DNA of 64,000 bases from assembly GCA_002483105.1 (NCBI GenBank), contig DLHG01000013.1, positions 992,001 through 1,056,000 on the forward strand, read 5' to 3'. The translations under genes and the position numbers were made by a program. Shown here in pieces: positions 34,212 to 43,696 of the stretch; position 1 is the stretch's first letter, and every line of letters begins with the position of its first letter. A model generated the notes under the pieces. That model saw only the letters and a program-made list of their open reading frames with translations. It made no database searches and was not told the DNA's origin. This stretch comes from Bacteroidetes bacterium UBA7674. Lineage in GTDB: Bacteria > Bacteroidota > Bacteroidia > Chitinophagales > Chitinophagaceae.

Positions 34212-35372
34212 ATGATAGCAAGAATGACACTACTTAGCCTTGCCACCGTTATTACCATCAACACCGCAAACGCACAGCAACAGGAAGGACAACCATACGA
34301 AAGGGGAACAGTGAATATAGGCCTGGTCTATCCCATCAGCACCACAGGGCTTAATGCGCCTAAGACTACCAACTACTTTTCAGCCAACGCAATAGGCGGC
34401 ATCTCATATAATGAAAAAGCATTTTGTGGCTCAGGCCTCACGAATGTTGTAAAAAATGATGCAACAGGCGTAATTGCCGCCGGTTTTTCTAACCACATAA
34501 TGAATGACGCACGTGGCCTCCAGGCGGCGGGGTTTATGAATACCATAAAAAGCAGGGCAACTGGGTTACAAGCGGCAGGATTTATGAACTACAGCGGTAG
34601 CGCCAAAGGGCTACAAATGGCGGGATTTGCCAACGTGACCAAAGGTGATATGCAGGGTGCACAAGCAGCAGGCTTTGTAAACGTAGCCAAGGATGCCGAT
34701 GTACAACTGGCAGGGTTCATGAACGTAGCAAAGAAAACCAAAACACAGTTCGCAGGTTTTATCAATGTCAGTAAAAACACGAATACCCAAATAGCCGGCT
34801 TTATCAATGTAGCTAAGAAAGTGGAGGGTGTTCAGTTGGCAGGCTTTATCAATGTTGCTGATAGCAGTGAGTACCCGATAGGTATTATCAACATAATAAA
34901 AAAAGGTGAACAGAATATTGGTGTTACCATAGATGAAAGCATGACCACAATGGTATCGTTCCGGTCAGGTGGTAAAAAACTCTATGGTATACTGGGTATT
35001 GGTGCGAACCTCCAGCAAAGGCCCACTACCCTGTTTGGTGATGGTGACTGGCCGTTCTATGCATTGGAAGGAGGCCTTGGTGCACACATTCCGATATACA
35101 AAAAATTACGCCTGAACCTGGAAGGAGCAGCTACCAGCATTTCAGACTTCTATGTCGGGTATTATTTAAGATCATCAATACGAGTGCTGCCATCAATCAC
35201 TATTGGCAAGCATACCGAGATATTTGCCGGACCGACGATCAACATGGAAAACACGAATATTGGTAAAGGTCCGGGCGGCATATCTACTAACTATATATGG
35301 GGAACGAACCTCTGGAACAGCATGAATGGCTTGTACGTAGGCGCTATGTGTGGACTGGCATACAAATTCTAA
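34212..35372 (+). CDS. Secreted surface-repeat protein (LA_2272-like repeats)
   Basis: A 386-residue protein with signal peptide MIARMTLLSLATVITINTANAQ. The middle (about 95-230) consists of about eight tandem units built on G-x-Q-x-A-G-F-x-N-V (GLQAAGFMNT, GAQAAGFVNV, VQLAGFMNV, TQIAGFINV). A C-terminal part with FAGPT and LRLNLEGAATS suggests a barrel end. It is a relative of the STN protein's repeat region but has no STN domain. Start set at ATG 34212, as the GTG at 34179 lies inside the ECF promoter. Function unknown; probably an outer-membrane beta structure. Confidence 0.8.
   Translation: MIARMTLLSLATVITINTANAQQQEGQPYERGTVNIGLVYPISTTGLNAPKTTNYFSANAIGGISYNEKAFCGSGLTNVVKNDATGVIAAGFSNHIMNDARGLQAAGFMNTIKSRATGLQAAGFMNYSGSAKGLQMAGFANVTKGDMQGAQAAGFVNVAKDADVQLAGFMNVAKKTKTQFAGFINVSKNTNTQIAGFINVAKKVEGVQLAGFINVADSSEYPIGIINIIKKGEQNIGVTIDESMTTMVSFRSGGKKLYGILGIGANLQQRPTTLFGDGDWPFYALEGGLGAHIPIYKKLRLNLEGAATSISDFYVGYYLRSSIRVLPSITIGKHTEIFAGPTINMENTNIGKGPGGISTNYIWGTNLWNSMNGLYVGAMCGLAYKF
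34505..34880 (+). repeat. Tandem coding repeats of the surface-repeat gene
   Basis: DNA encoding the G-F-x-N units, most clearly in-frame forms of CAGGCTTTATCAATGT at about 34756, 34796 and 34841. The units are diverged enough to be old; no homogenised array is seen. Confidence 0.6.
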
Positions 35373-35391
35373 AAAAAATACTTTCAGATAA

Positions 35392-35422
35392 CATAGGGGT
35401 AAATCCCTGCGTCGTTGTCTTA
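35392..35422 (+). promoter_or_regulatory. ECF promoter, copy C
   Basis: CATAGGGGTA, 14 bases, TGTCTTA, ending 41 bases before ATG 35464 of the DUF2807 lipoprotein. Confidence 0.85.
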
Positions 35423-35463
35423 TAGCAAAACAATCATCATCATTCAAGTAAAAAAGAAGTACA

Positions 35464-36129
35464 ATGAAAAACGTAATTACATTATCCATCATCGCATTAA
35501 GCACTGTATTATTTACCTCTTGCAGGAAGAACTCACTCAGGGGACATGGTTCGATAGAATCGGAGACCAGGAATTTATCATCTTTCACTTCTATACAAGC
35601 TGATGGCAGCACGGATATAGAAGTCTATCCCTCCAGCACCAACAAAGTAATCGTAACCGGATATGGCAACCTGATACCGATCTATGAAACAGAAGTGCGC
35701 GGCAATACACTCTACCTCGATTTTAAGCGCGGCTACTGGAATATCATGAACAACAACATTACGGTAACTGTCTATACCACGGACATGAGTTCGATACACC
35801 TGAACGGCTCAGGAAAAGTGCACATATATGACGGCATGACCAGCAGCACTATGGAAGTAGACGTGAACGGATCGGGAGATGTGCAAGTAGACGACAATAA
35901 TTTTCAAAGATTTGACTGCAAAGTGAACGGTTCCGGAGCGATAAAAGCAAGGAATGCGAATTGTGAAGCAGTATATGCAAACATATCAGGTTCAGGGGAT
36001 ATAGAAGTTTCAGTGTCAGAACTATTGGAAGCAAAAATATCAGGCTCAGGAAATATTGACTACTGGGGAACACCGGAAGTTGTAAATACAGACATATCAG
36101 GCTCGGGGAAAGTAACGAAGAGGAACTAG
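35464..36129 (+). CDS. DUF2807 (GIN-domain) lipoprotein
   Basis: A 221-residue lipoprotein: signal with lipobox LFTSC (Cys near 20), then a DUF2807 right-handed beta-solenoid-like domain with recurring GSG turns (HLNGSGKVHI, DVNGSGDVQV, KVNGSGAIKA, NISGSGDIEV, KISGSGNIDY). Bacteroidota genomes hold many such head-domain proteins of unknown function. Here it is under the third ECF promoter, placing it in the sigma regulon. Confidence 0.9.
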   Translation: MKNVITLSIIALSTVLFTSCRKNSLRGHGSIESETRNLSSFTSIQADGSTDIEVYPSSTNKVIVTGYGNLIPIYETEVRGNTLYLDFKRGYWNIMNNNITVTVYTTDMSSIHLNGSGKVHIYDGMTSSTMEVDVNGSGDVQVDDNNFQRFDCKVNGSGAIKARNANCEAVYANISGSGDIEVSVSELLEAKISGSGNIDYWGTPEVVNTDISGSGKVTKRN

Positions 36130-36273
36130 TCAGTTAACAGTTTATAATTAGCAGTTAACAGTCAATATATATTAGTAGCAAAGAATAGTTAGGAGAATGG
36201 TAGTCTATTAGAATTGTTGTTATAAAAGCCACCTTTCCAGGTGGCTTTACTTTTATAAAATATTTGTGAATGA

Positions 36274-36304
36274 CATAGGGGTATATAGTGACATTGTTGT
36301 CTTA
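36274..36304 (+). promoter_or_regulatory. ECF promoter, copy D
   Basis: CATAGGGGTA, 14 bases, TGTCTTA, ending 17 bases before ATG 36322 of the TonB-dependent receptor. Confidence 0.85.
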
Positions 36305-36321
36305 TAAGAAATCATTTTTTC

Positions 36322-38727
36322 ATGACATTATCTAAACACATCATCTTACTATCCGCCACTATCTTATTAAGCACATTCCAAAGTATAGCACAGAACATAA
36401 AAGAAACAACAACAAGTACAAAGAAAGCAATTACACAAAGCGTACACGGCCGTGTATTGGACGGCGCTTCGCAACAAGGGCTGACAGGTGTGATAGTGGT
36501 ATTGCAGTCGGACAACAATATTAACACCACAACAGACGAGAACGGCTACTTCGTACTGAGCAATGTGCCGCTGGGCAGACAATCTTTCCAGTTCACTTAC
36601 ATGGGTTTTGAGACCTATATAGCACGAGAGATACCTGTGATAACAGGTAAACAGCCCGAGCTAAATGTGCAGATGAATGAAAGCCTGAAGCAACTGGACG
36701 AAGTGACTGTGAGCGCAAGCAGAGATAAGATAAAGCCGATGAATGAATTTGCGACAGTGAGTGCGCGTTCGTTCTCGGTGGAAGAGACCAGGAGATACGC
36801 AGCATCCTTCGCCGACCCCGCGCGTATGGTGATGAACTTCCCGGGCGTATCCAACGGCGGCGATATGGACAATGGCATAGTGGTGCGGGGCAATTCGCCC
36901 AAAGGCGTACTGTGGAGACTGGAAGGCATAGAGATACCTAACCCTAACCACTTCAGCGCGCTAGGGGCTACGGGGGGTGCGGTAAGTATGCTCAATGGCA
37001 ACACACTGGGCAACTCCGATTTCTACACAGGTGCCTTTGCCCCGGAAATAGGAAACGCTCTCTCCGGAGCATTTGATATCAACTTCAGGAACGGGAACAC
37101 GGAACGGAATGAACATACAGTACAAATAGGTGTAATGGGCATAGAGGTCGCTACCGAAGGACCATTCAAAAAAGGGAAGAAAGCATCTTACCTGTTCAAC
37201 TACCGTTACTCTACCCTCGCCCTGCTGGAGCAGATAGTGGATATAAGTGGCGGGGCATTGCCAAAGTACCAGGATGCAGCACTGAAGATAAATCTACCAA
37301 CAGAGAAAGCCGGCACTTTCAGCATTTTTGGGTTAGGTGGGCACAATGCGGTGGATGTAAAAGCTGTGGCTGATAGCAGTAAGTGGGATGAAGAAAATAA
37401 TGGAACGAACTTTACCAACCGTAGCACTATGGGTGTGGCAGGAATATCGCATCAATACTTCCTCAACTCAAATGCTTATATAAAGACAGTGGTGTCGGGT
37501 TCTTATAGCAAAGCATTGCAAGAAGCCGACACGCTGAACCCGGGCGATGGTTATAGGAAAGACCCGATAGAGCATACTTCCTTCATCAATAATGCGTACA
37601 GGGGATCTATTCTCTATAATCAGAAACTGAGTGCGAGACACACGTTCAGAACGGGCATCATAGCGCAACAGCTTAATTATGACTTCGCTTCTCAATATTA
37701 CAACGGCACAGAGAAAGTATGGAAGAATATCCTGACCAGCGATGGCGGGACACAATTTTATCAAGCCTATATACAATGGAAGGCAAGACTGGCTGAAAAG
37801 CTGACATTGGTAGGTGGTGCGCATGGCTCTTACCTGGCACTAAACGGAAAGTATAGTATTGAGCCAAGGGCATCATTAGCTTACCAGATGAACAGTAGCA
37901 AGATAACGCTGGCGGCAGGTCTGCATAGTAAACCGGAGCATATTTCTACTTATATGTTTGAAAACTCAGCCAATGGCAATGTACTTACATATCCGAATAA
38001 GAACCTTGATCTGTCGAGAGCGTTCCACGGTGTAGCAGGTTATGACGTGACTCTGTTCAAAAACCTGAAGGTGAAAGCAGAAGTGTATTATCAAAAGCTA
38101 TATAGCATACCTGTTGAGCGAGATACGGCAAGTAGCTTCTCTATGATTAATGCAGAGAATCTCTATTCGCTGATGGAAGCAGACCAACCACTAGTGAGTG
38201 AAGGTACAGGTGAAAACTATGGAATTGACCTGAGCATAGAGCGCCCTTTCTATAAAGGATACTATATACTCGCTACCGGTTCATTATTCACATCGAGCTA
38301 TACCAACTACAAAGGGGACAAATACAATACCCGCTATAACAGGGGACATCAGCTGAACCTGATAGGTGGTAAAGAATTTAAAGTAGGTAAAAACATACTG
38401 GGACTTAATGGCAAGGTAATGTACAGTGGCGGACTAAGGGAATCACTGATAGATAAGAATGAATCGATAGCGCAGGGCAAACAAGTGATAGTGCCCGGTA
38501 AATTCTATACAGAGCAGGGGCAGGCATACTTCAGGATAGATGCAAGTACGTATTATAAAATGAACGGTAAGAAAGCCACACACACCATTCAAATGGAAGT
38601 ACAAAACGTGATGAACAGGGAGAACTACTATTTCTCCTACTTCGACAGCGAGACAGGAAATATAAAGAGAGTAAATCAATTGGGTATACTACCCGTACTT
38701 AGTTACAGGATTGATTTCCACTGGTAA
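36322..38727 (+). CDS. TonB-dependent receptor with carboxypeptidase-regulatory domain
   Basis: An 801-residue outer-membrane receptor: signal peptide to about 24, CarbopepD_reg-like domain at about 40-120 (GRVLDGASQQGLTGVIVVLQ, TTDENGYFVLSNVPLG), plug domain near 125-260 (VNFPGVSN-type MNFPGVSNGG, VVRGNSPKGVLWRLEGIEIPNPN), then a beta-barrel to the end. No STN domain is present, so it cannot signal in the usual Fec way. It is transcribed from ECF promoter D. The ligand is unknown; no SusD-like partner is seen. Confidence 0.92.
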   Translation: MTLSKHIILLSATILLSTFQSIAQNIKETTTSTKKAITQSVHGRVLDGASQQGLTGVIVVLQSDNNINTTTDENGYFVLSNVPLGRQSFQFTYMGFETYIAREIPVITGKQPELNVQMNESLKQLDEVTVSASRDKIKPMNEFATVSARSFSVEETRRYAASFADPARMVMNFPGVSNGGDMDNGIVVRGNSPKGVLWRLEGIEIPNPNHFSALGATGGAVSMLNGNTLGNSDFYTGAFAPEIGNALSGAFDINFRNGNTERNEHTVQIGVMGIEVATEGPFKKGKKASYLFNYRYSTLALLEQIVDISGGALPKYQDAALKINLPTEKAGTFSIFGLGGHNAVDVKAVADSSKWDEENNGTNFTNRSTMGVAGISHQYFLNSNAYIKTVVSGSYSKALQEADTLNPGDGYRKDPIEHTSFINNAYRGSILYNQKLSARHTFRTGIIAQQLNYDFASQYYNGTEKVWKNILTSDGGTQFYQAYIQWKARLAEKLTLVGGAHGSYLALNGKYSIEPRASLAYQMNSSKITLAAGLHSKPEHISTYMFENSANGNVLTYPNKNLDLSRAFHGVAGYDVTLFKNLKVKAEVYYQKLYSIPVERDTASSFSMINAENLYSLMEADQPLVSEGTGENYGIDLSIERPFYKGYYILATGSLFTSSYTNYKGDKYNTRYNRGHQLNLIGGKEFKVGKNILGLNGKVMYSGGLRESLIDKNESIAQGKQVIVPGKFYTEQGQAYFRIDASTYYKMNGKKATHTIQMEVQNVMNRENYYFSYFDSETGNIKRVNQLGILPVLSYRIDFHW

Positions 38728-38733
38728 AAATAT

Positions 38734-38765
38734 GAGGCTCCGCATTTTTGCGGAGCCTCTGTTTT
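38734..38765. terminator. Terminator after the TonB-dependent receptor
   Basis: GAGGCTCCGCA and TGCGGAGCCTC, followed by TGTTTT. It lies between the receptor and the convergent haem operon and may serve both. Confidence 0.85.
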
Positions 38766-38788
38766 AAATAATCAATCGTGAAAAAGCA

Positions 38789-39781
38789 TCACAGTCTTTG
38801 ATACTCCCATTTGGGAGCGCCTTTTTGCAGTTTGTCGTTATAGAAATCAACGAAATGTAATTTGTAGTATTCATCATGAGCGGTCTTGATGATGTATACT
38901 TTGTTTGGATTTACCTTGTAGTCTGTGCCGCCGCCGTTGGTGGAGCCAACCTGTTTCCAGTCATAACCTATCGCATCAACGTCTGTGCTGAATGTATAGG
39001 TCTTGGCCATTTCCATATTGATCTTTTCAAAATCAGTGGTGCTGTCTTCAGCTACAAGTGTATTGTACCTGTTGGAAATGCACCCCACGACCAGGTATGA
39101 AGTAAACGGATCAAAAAATGTGTGAGCATAACGAGTCAACATTATATCCCATGTATCTTTAGGGGGTTCTATTGTCACTACTTTAGGATCATTACCAATT
39201 AAAATATAAGAATAATTGCAGGTAGTGTCTTTAGGAACTACCAATGTAACATCATTAGAATTATTGATCTTAGATACCCTGATCTTGTAACTAGTGGCAT
39301 TTACAGACAGAACCTGGATCTTACTCCAGCCTTGGTTAACATCGTTATCGTCGCCGCCCTCGTCTATGATGTACACATAGGCGTTGGTACGCCAGTCGCC
39401 TATAGCCGTACTGTCCATGCTGCCGCATGAACGGTCCCAGCAGGCCTCTCCCCTATCTGAGAATTTAACTGAAATAAAATCAGTCTTGGTTGTGGGATAG
39501 ACGAACATATTACGTGAAGAGTTCAGTATCACATGGAAGCCATCCGGGGCAGTTTCAAATGCCAGGCTCCATTGCTGACGGGTATTGGAACTTACCATTG
39601 TATTATTCTTCAGGCTGAAATAGCATTGCCTGGTGTATTTCTCACCGAGATCAACAGAGCTGGTGTTCTTTCCCTTTTTTACTATGGCGGGCAACTCTTT
39701 TCTTACGCAGCTGCTATTAGCCATAACCAGGAAAGTGGCTAAAGAAGTAATGGTGACCTGTAGATATTTCTTTGCTGTCAT
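38789..39781 (-). CDS. HmuY-like haem-binding lipoprotein
   Basis: A 330-residue lipoprotein with lipobox near MANSSC (Cys about 25). The HmuY fold is suggested by QWSLAFETAPDG, WDIMLTRYAHTFFDP, YDWKQVG and the terminal YYKLHFVDFYNDK then GAPKWEYQRL, which matches HmuY well. HmuY proteins capture haem on the cell surface and pass it to a TonB-dependent receptor, here the gene 3 bases upstream in the operon. It is the last gene of the seven-gene haem operon. Confidence 0.88.
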   Translation of the reverse strand: MTAKKYLQVTITSLATFLVMANSSCVRKELPAIVKKGKNTSSVDLGEKYTRQCYFSLKNNTMVSSNTRQQWSLAFETAPDGFHVILNSSRNMFVYPTTKTDFISVKFSDRGEACWDRSCGSMDSTAIGDWRTNAYVYIIDEGGDDNDVNQGWSKIQVLSVNATSYKIRVSKINNSNDVTLVVPKDTTCNYSYILIGNDPKVVTIEPPKDTWDIMLTRYAHTFFDPFTSYLVVGCISNRYNTLVAEDSTTDFEKINMEMAKTYTFSTDVDAIGYDWKQVGSTNGGGTDYKVNPNKVYIIKTAHDEYYKLHFVDFYNDKLQKGAPKWEYQRL

Positions 39782-39784
39782 ATC

Positions 39785-41830
39785 TTAAAAATTGTAGTCG
39801 AGTTTCAAAAAGTATAAACGGCCATTACCAATGATGGTGTTGATAGAAGTACCTGAATGTGCGCCTTCGCCAGCCATAAAGGAACGGACGTTTGAAACAT
39901 TGAATATATTCTTGCAACCCGCACCTATCTGTAGTTTCCCTTTCAGCACTTTCTTTGAGAGGTTCAGGTCGGCCATTTGATAGTCGTTGATAAATGTCTG
40001 CGCGATATTTCCGCTGTCATTCACGCCGTATCCGGGCAGCCTGCCGGTGAACTTATAGAACAAGCCGACACTTAATGATTCTCCGGGCCAGGTGTACATT
40101 ATGCTCCCTCTTATTTCGGGAGCATAAGTGTAAACAGCTACGGTATCGGTGAATTCTGAATACTGATTGTATCTGCCAATGTAAGAACCGCCAACTCCTA
40201 TTTTCCAATTGTTTATTGTTAGGTCAACATTGGCTTGTACACCGTGCGTTTTATAGCGGCCTACATTCACATAAGTGTATTCCCTTCCTGAAGCACCTCC
40301 GTTGAAGGCCAGAGTTATCATATCCATGATGTCATTGTAGAAACCTGACACATCTGCTTTATATAGCATCTTACCGACGATATTAGTATAGACAACTGAA
40401 GCACTATAGTTATCAGAGTATTCGGCTTTCAGGTTCTCGTTGCCTTTTATATCATGATTGACATCGTAGAAATAGAAGTATAGTTCTTTCAAATCAGGAG
40501 CGCGGAAGCCTTTGCTGTATGCTCCTCTTAAGGTGACATGGTCTGTAGGCTTGTAGCTCACGTTTACTGAAGGAATGAACGGAGCATTGTATACCGTATT
40601 ATAGGAATACCTCAATCCCGGACGGATGATGAACCTGCTCCATGGTTTAAACTCCACGCTGGCATAAATTGCATAATCGCCTATGAATTGTTTACCATTC
40701 TTTATTCTCCTGCCTGTACCGTTTTGGAGGTTGATATCATAACCTACTTCATAAGTAGAAAGTAGTGACCTTACTTCATTACTGTATGTACCACGTGTAT
40801 TGAACTGATCGAACTTGCTGGTGTCCTGTGCACCATCAGTTGTTTGCAATTCCTGTTCTAACGTCTCGAGGGTGTTCAGGTAGGTATTCTTATAGCGACG
40901 GTAGTGATTGTAAGAAGCAAGTACGTTGATATTCCCTTTACCGACCTTTGAGTTCAGGAAGACCGCATTGTCATTTCTTATCGTGCGGTAGTAGTCGTCG
41001 AGAGCGAGGTTTGCCGCCGTTGGTTGTCCCCTGTTGGTAATTTTCTCATTGAAATAGTCACCCTTGTAGTTTAGCGTAGTATTGCTATTAAGTTTGTAGA
41101 TATACTGTAAGGTGGTGAAGTATTGCTCACGTGCCTTGGACTGAAGAAAACGTGATGAGTCGGCGATAAGCGGTGAATAATCGAAATTTATTTTTTCGCC
41201 GGGATTCCAGCCATCAAAGAAATTCCTGCCTGCATTGAGCGTAACCGTGTGTTTATTTTTAGAAAATCCACTTCTGCCTTGTAAGTTATATGTGCCGATC
41301 GATTCGTAGTATCCTGAGACATTACCTTCAATTGTTTTTTTGATCTCCTTCTTTGTAATGAGGTTGATGGCGCCACCTAAAGCATCTGTACCATAGTTGA
41401 CAGACATAGGACCCTCGATGATCTCGATACGCTCGATGTTATTGAGGTTGATCTGTGAGAGGTCAATACTGCCATCCTGCCTGCCGATAACAGGCACACC
41501 ATCTATCAGTATTTTTACATTCCTTCCGGAGATACCGCCAATGCTCATAGAAGAACCCAGGATATTGTCATTAGACAAACGGATATTCAGTTCATTAGAC
41601 AGTACATCTTTGAGGTTTTGTGCATTCATCATCTCGATCTTCTGGCGGCCAATGATCTTTATCTTCTGAACTGCTTTAGCCGGGTCGTTAGGCGAATATT
41701 GCCCTGTTACTACAACTTCTTCTATATGCCTCCGGATAGCGGTGCTATCCTTTGCCTGGGCAGATCCCGGCACAGGGAAGGCGCCAAACAAAACGGTGAT
41801 AACATATTTATGTAACCAATCAGTTTTCAT
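39785..41830 (-). CDS. TonB-dependent haem receptor (HmuR-like)
   Basis: A 681-residue receptor: signal peptide to about 25, TonB-box-like EEVVVTG at about 37-43, plug domain (GGISGRNVKILIDGVPVIGRQDG, IERIEIIEGPMSVNYGTDALGGAINLITKK) and a 22-strand-type barrel ending YFLKLDYNF. Unlike the receptor at 36322 it has no CarbopepD domain. It lies between hmuS and the hmuY-like gene, so haem is the likely ligand. Confidence 0.92.
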   Translation of the reverse strand: MKTDWLHKYVITVLFGAFPVPGSAQAKDSTAIRRHIEEVVVTGQYSPNDPAKAVQKIKIIGRQKIEMMNAQNLKDVLSNELNIRLSNDNILGSSMSIGGISGRNVKILIDGVPVIGRQDGSIDLSQINLNNIERIEIIEGPMSVNYGTDALGGAINLITKKEIKKTIEGNVSGYYESIGTYNLQGRSGFSKNKHTVTLNAGRNFFDGWNPGEKINFDYSPLIADSSRFLQSKAREQYFTTLQYIYKLNSNTTLNYKGDYFNEKITNRGQPTAANLALDDYYRTIRNDNAVFLNSKVGKGNINVLASYNHYRRYKNTYLNTLETLEQELQTTDGAQDTSKFDQFNTRGTYSNEVRSLLSTYEVGYDINLQNGTGRRIKNGKQFIGDYAIYASVEFKPWSRFIIRPGLRYSYNTVYNAPFIPSVNVSYKPTDHVTLRGAYSKGFRAPDLKELYFYFYDVNHDIKGNENLKAEYSDNYSASVVYTNIVGKMLYKADVSGFYNDIMDMITLAFNGGASGREYTYVNVGRYKTHGVQANVDLTINNWKIGVGGSYIGRYNQYSEFTDTVAVYTYAPEIRGSIMYTWPGESLSVGLFYKFTGRLPGYGVNDSGNIAQTFINDYQMADLNLSKKVLKGKLQIGAGCKNIFNVSNVRSFMAGEGAHSGTSINTIIGNGRLYFLKLDYNF

Positions 41831-41866
41831 TCTCAGATAAATGTTATATACAAATACTACGAAAGA

Positions 41867-42895
41867 TTAGAATCCTGTAACGTTCTTTACTATCTCTCTC
41901 CAGCTTTCCAATTCCGGAATACCGGGTTTGCGCTTGCCGAAGAACTGAACGATCATTTCTCCTTTGGCATCAAATATTTCCAAAGAGGTAACGATACCAT
42001 CCACACTCGGCTTTTTCACGATGAACGAAGAAACAATGGCATCTTCGCGCAAGTGCATGTTGAAGTCGGGGTCGAGGACGTTGTACCAGGGACCTGTAGT
42101 AACCAGGTTGTTCACCTCGCCTGTGTGTATCTGTATGCATCCACGGCTACCTATAAACACCATAACAGGTATCTGATTCGCTGCGGCAGCTTCCAGTATA
42201 CCACGAACGGTATCGTTGGGTACTAGCTTTACGTGCCCTTCCGGAGCGAGGCGCAATGCTTGTGTGCGCTTCAGTTTATACTTACCCATCAGGCCGAAGA
42301 ACTCATGTGTGTCCTGCATGTTCAACCAACCTTCCCGGAATGCAGCAACATCAATGTCGCTATCAGGTAATTCTGCTGTGTCTGCAGGGTATGCTTCTGT
42401 AGTTATAGTGGATACCTGGTCTGCCGCTTTATATTTTTCGATGAATGCATTATAAGCATCCATGTTGCTGTCTTCTATCATGTAAATTTTGTGCACTGCT
42501 TCCCCACTTTTATCGAAGAACTGCAGGCTTTGGCGACCACCTTCGCTTACAGCAAAACCGAACTTCCAGTTCATCATGAATAAACGCAGATCGATATCCG
42601 GATCAAGCACCAGGCCTACCATGCCCTGGAAAGACACGTCATTATATACGCCCTTACGCTCATGAACGACATTGTCGTTACGCGTTAAAGCCATAACACG
42701 ACCCATGCCGGTCACGTCTTTGATCATTTCCTTGAAATCACCTTCCAATACGGTGTTTCCTTCACCTACATTCATTGCTACAAGGTCGGCTTCGCTAACG
42801 CCCATTATGCGGGATATATCACGGATGCGGGACTTGGGATTGGCTTCTTTTGCTGCATTGTATTGCTCACGGATACTTAAACTTGTTGTTTCCAT
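41867..42895 (-). CDS. hmuS: Haem-degrading/trafficking factor HmuS (HemS/ChuS type)
   Basis: A 342-residue cytoplasmic protein with two HemS-like halves (about 40-165 and 210-340). Typical blocks are RIRDISRIMGVSEADLVAMNVG, GRVMALTRNDNVVHERKGVY, VMVFIGSRGCIQIHTGEVNNL and DPDFNMHLREDAI. ChuS/HemS proteins bind haem and open the ring to release iron. This gene strongly marks the operon as haem rather than cobalamin or siderophore uptake. Confidence 0.93.
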   Translation of the reverse strand: METTSLSIREQYNAAKEANPKSRIRDISRIMGVSEADLVAMNVGEGNTVLEGDFKEMIKDVTGMGRVMALTRNDNVVHERKGVYNDVSFQGMVGLVLDPDIDLRLFMMNWKFGFAVSEGGRQSLQFFDKSGEAVHKIYMIEDSNMDAYNAFIEKYKAADQVSTITTEAYPADTAELPDSDIDVAAFREGWLNMQDTHEFFGLMGKYKLKRTQALRLAPEGHVKLVPNDTVRGILEAAAANQIPVMVFIGSRGCIQIHTGEVNNLVTTGPWYNVLDPDFNMHLREDAIVSSFIVKKPSVDGIVTSLEIFDAKGEMIVQFFGKRKPGIPELESWREIVKNVTGF

Positions 42896-42907
42896 TTTAT
42901 AAATATT

Positions 42908-43696
42908 TTATTGTTGAATAAAAGGCACTACCACGGGATGTTGGTAATGCGGACTACTAAAAATGCTTAACGGATAATCATATGCTTCTGAAATGATGTG
43001 TTCCCTTATGACCTCACCCGGAGTGCCATAAGCGGTCACACTGCCCTTCTTCAGTAATAATATTTTGTCGGCGTACTGAATAGCAAGGTTGAGATCGTGC
43101 AGGACAGCGACAACAGCGTTGCCTTCTGCCGTAAACTCTCGCGCCAGTTCCAATGCGGTGTGTTGGTGACGGATGTCAAGGCTATTGATGGGTTCGTCCA
43201 TGAATAGTACGCGGCCCGTGCTGCCGGGAGTCGTCCATACTTGTGCAAATACGCGCGCCAGGTGCACCCTTTGCTGTTCGCCGCCGGAGAGATAGAGATA
43301 ATTCCTGTCGGCCAGATGTTCTATACCTGTTTTTTTCAATGCACTCTTTACAATGTCATAATCTATTTCCTGTTCCCTCCCATTGAAATGAGGATAGCGC
43401 CCCATCATCACCACCTCAGCAACAGTAAACGGCATAGAAAGCAATGTCTGCTGCTGCAACACCGCACGAATAGCAGCCAGTTCGCCATGCTTCCAATCGG
43501 TAATATCTTTACCCAGCATAGAGATATTGCCTTTGTTCACGGGTATATCGCCACACATGGCTTTCAGCAAAGTCGATTTACCCGCACCATTGCCACCCAG
43601 AATCACAAGCATCTCACCCGGAGTAACCGGGAAAGAAACGTTGTTCAGGATAACTGCGTCGCCAATACGGTAAGATATGCTGTTGACGTTGATCAT
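42908..43696 (-). CDS. hmuV: Haem ABC transporter ATPase
   Basis: A 262-residue ABC ATPase. Walker A GGNGAGKS is at about 34-41, the Q-loop in VLQQQTLL, signature LSGGEQQRVHLARVF near 138-152, Walker B VLFMDEPINSLD near 165-176, and switch His in AVLHDLNLA. The start overlaps the stop of the permease gene by one base (TAATG), implying coupled translation. It energises haem import across the inner membrane. Confidence 0.95.
   Translation of the reverse strand: MINVNSISYRIGDAVILNNVSFPVTPGEMLVILGGNGAGKSTLLKAMCGDIPVNKGNISMLGKDITDWKHGELAAIRAVLQQQTLLSMPFTVAEVVMMGRYPHFNGREQEIDYDIVKSALKKTGIEHLADRNYLYLSGGEQQRVHLARVFAQVWTTPGSTGRVLFMDEPINSLDIRHQHTALELAREFTAEGNAVVAVLHDLNLAIQYADKILLLKKGSVTAYGTPGEVIREHIISEAYDYPLSIFSSPHYQHPVVVPFIQQ

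Noticed and set aside
34505..34880. CRISPR or non-coding tandem repeat
   Set aside because: Units are coding, in frame and of uneven length with no spacers; they encode the G-F-x-N protein repeats.
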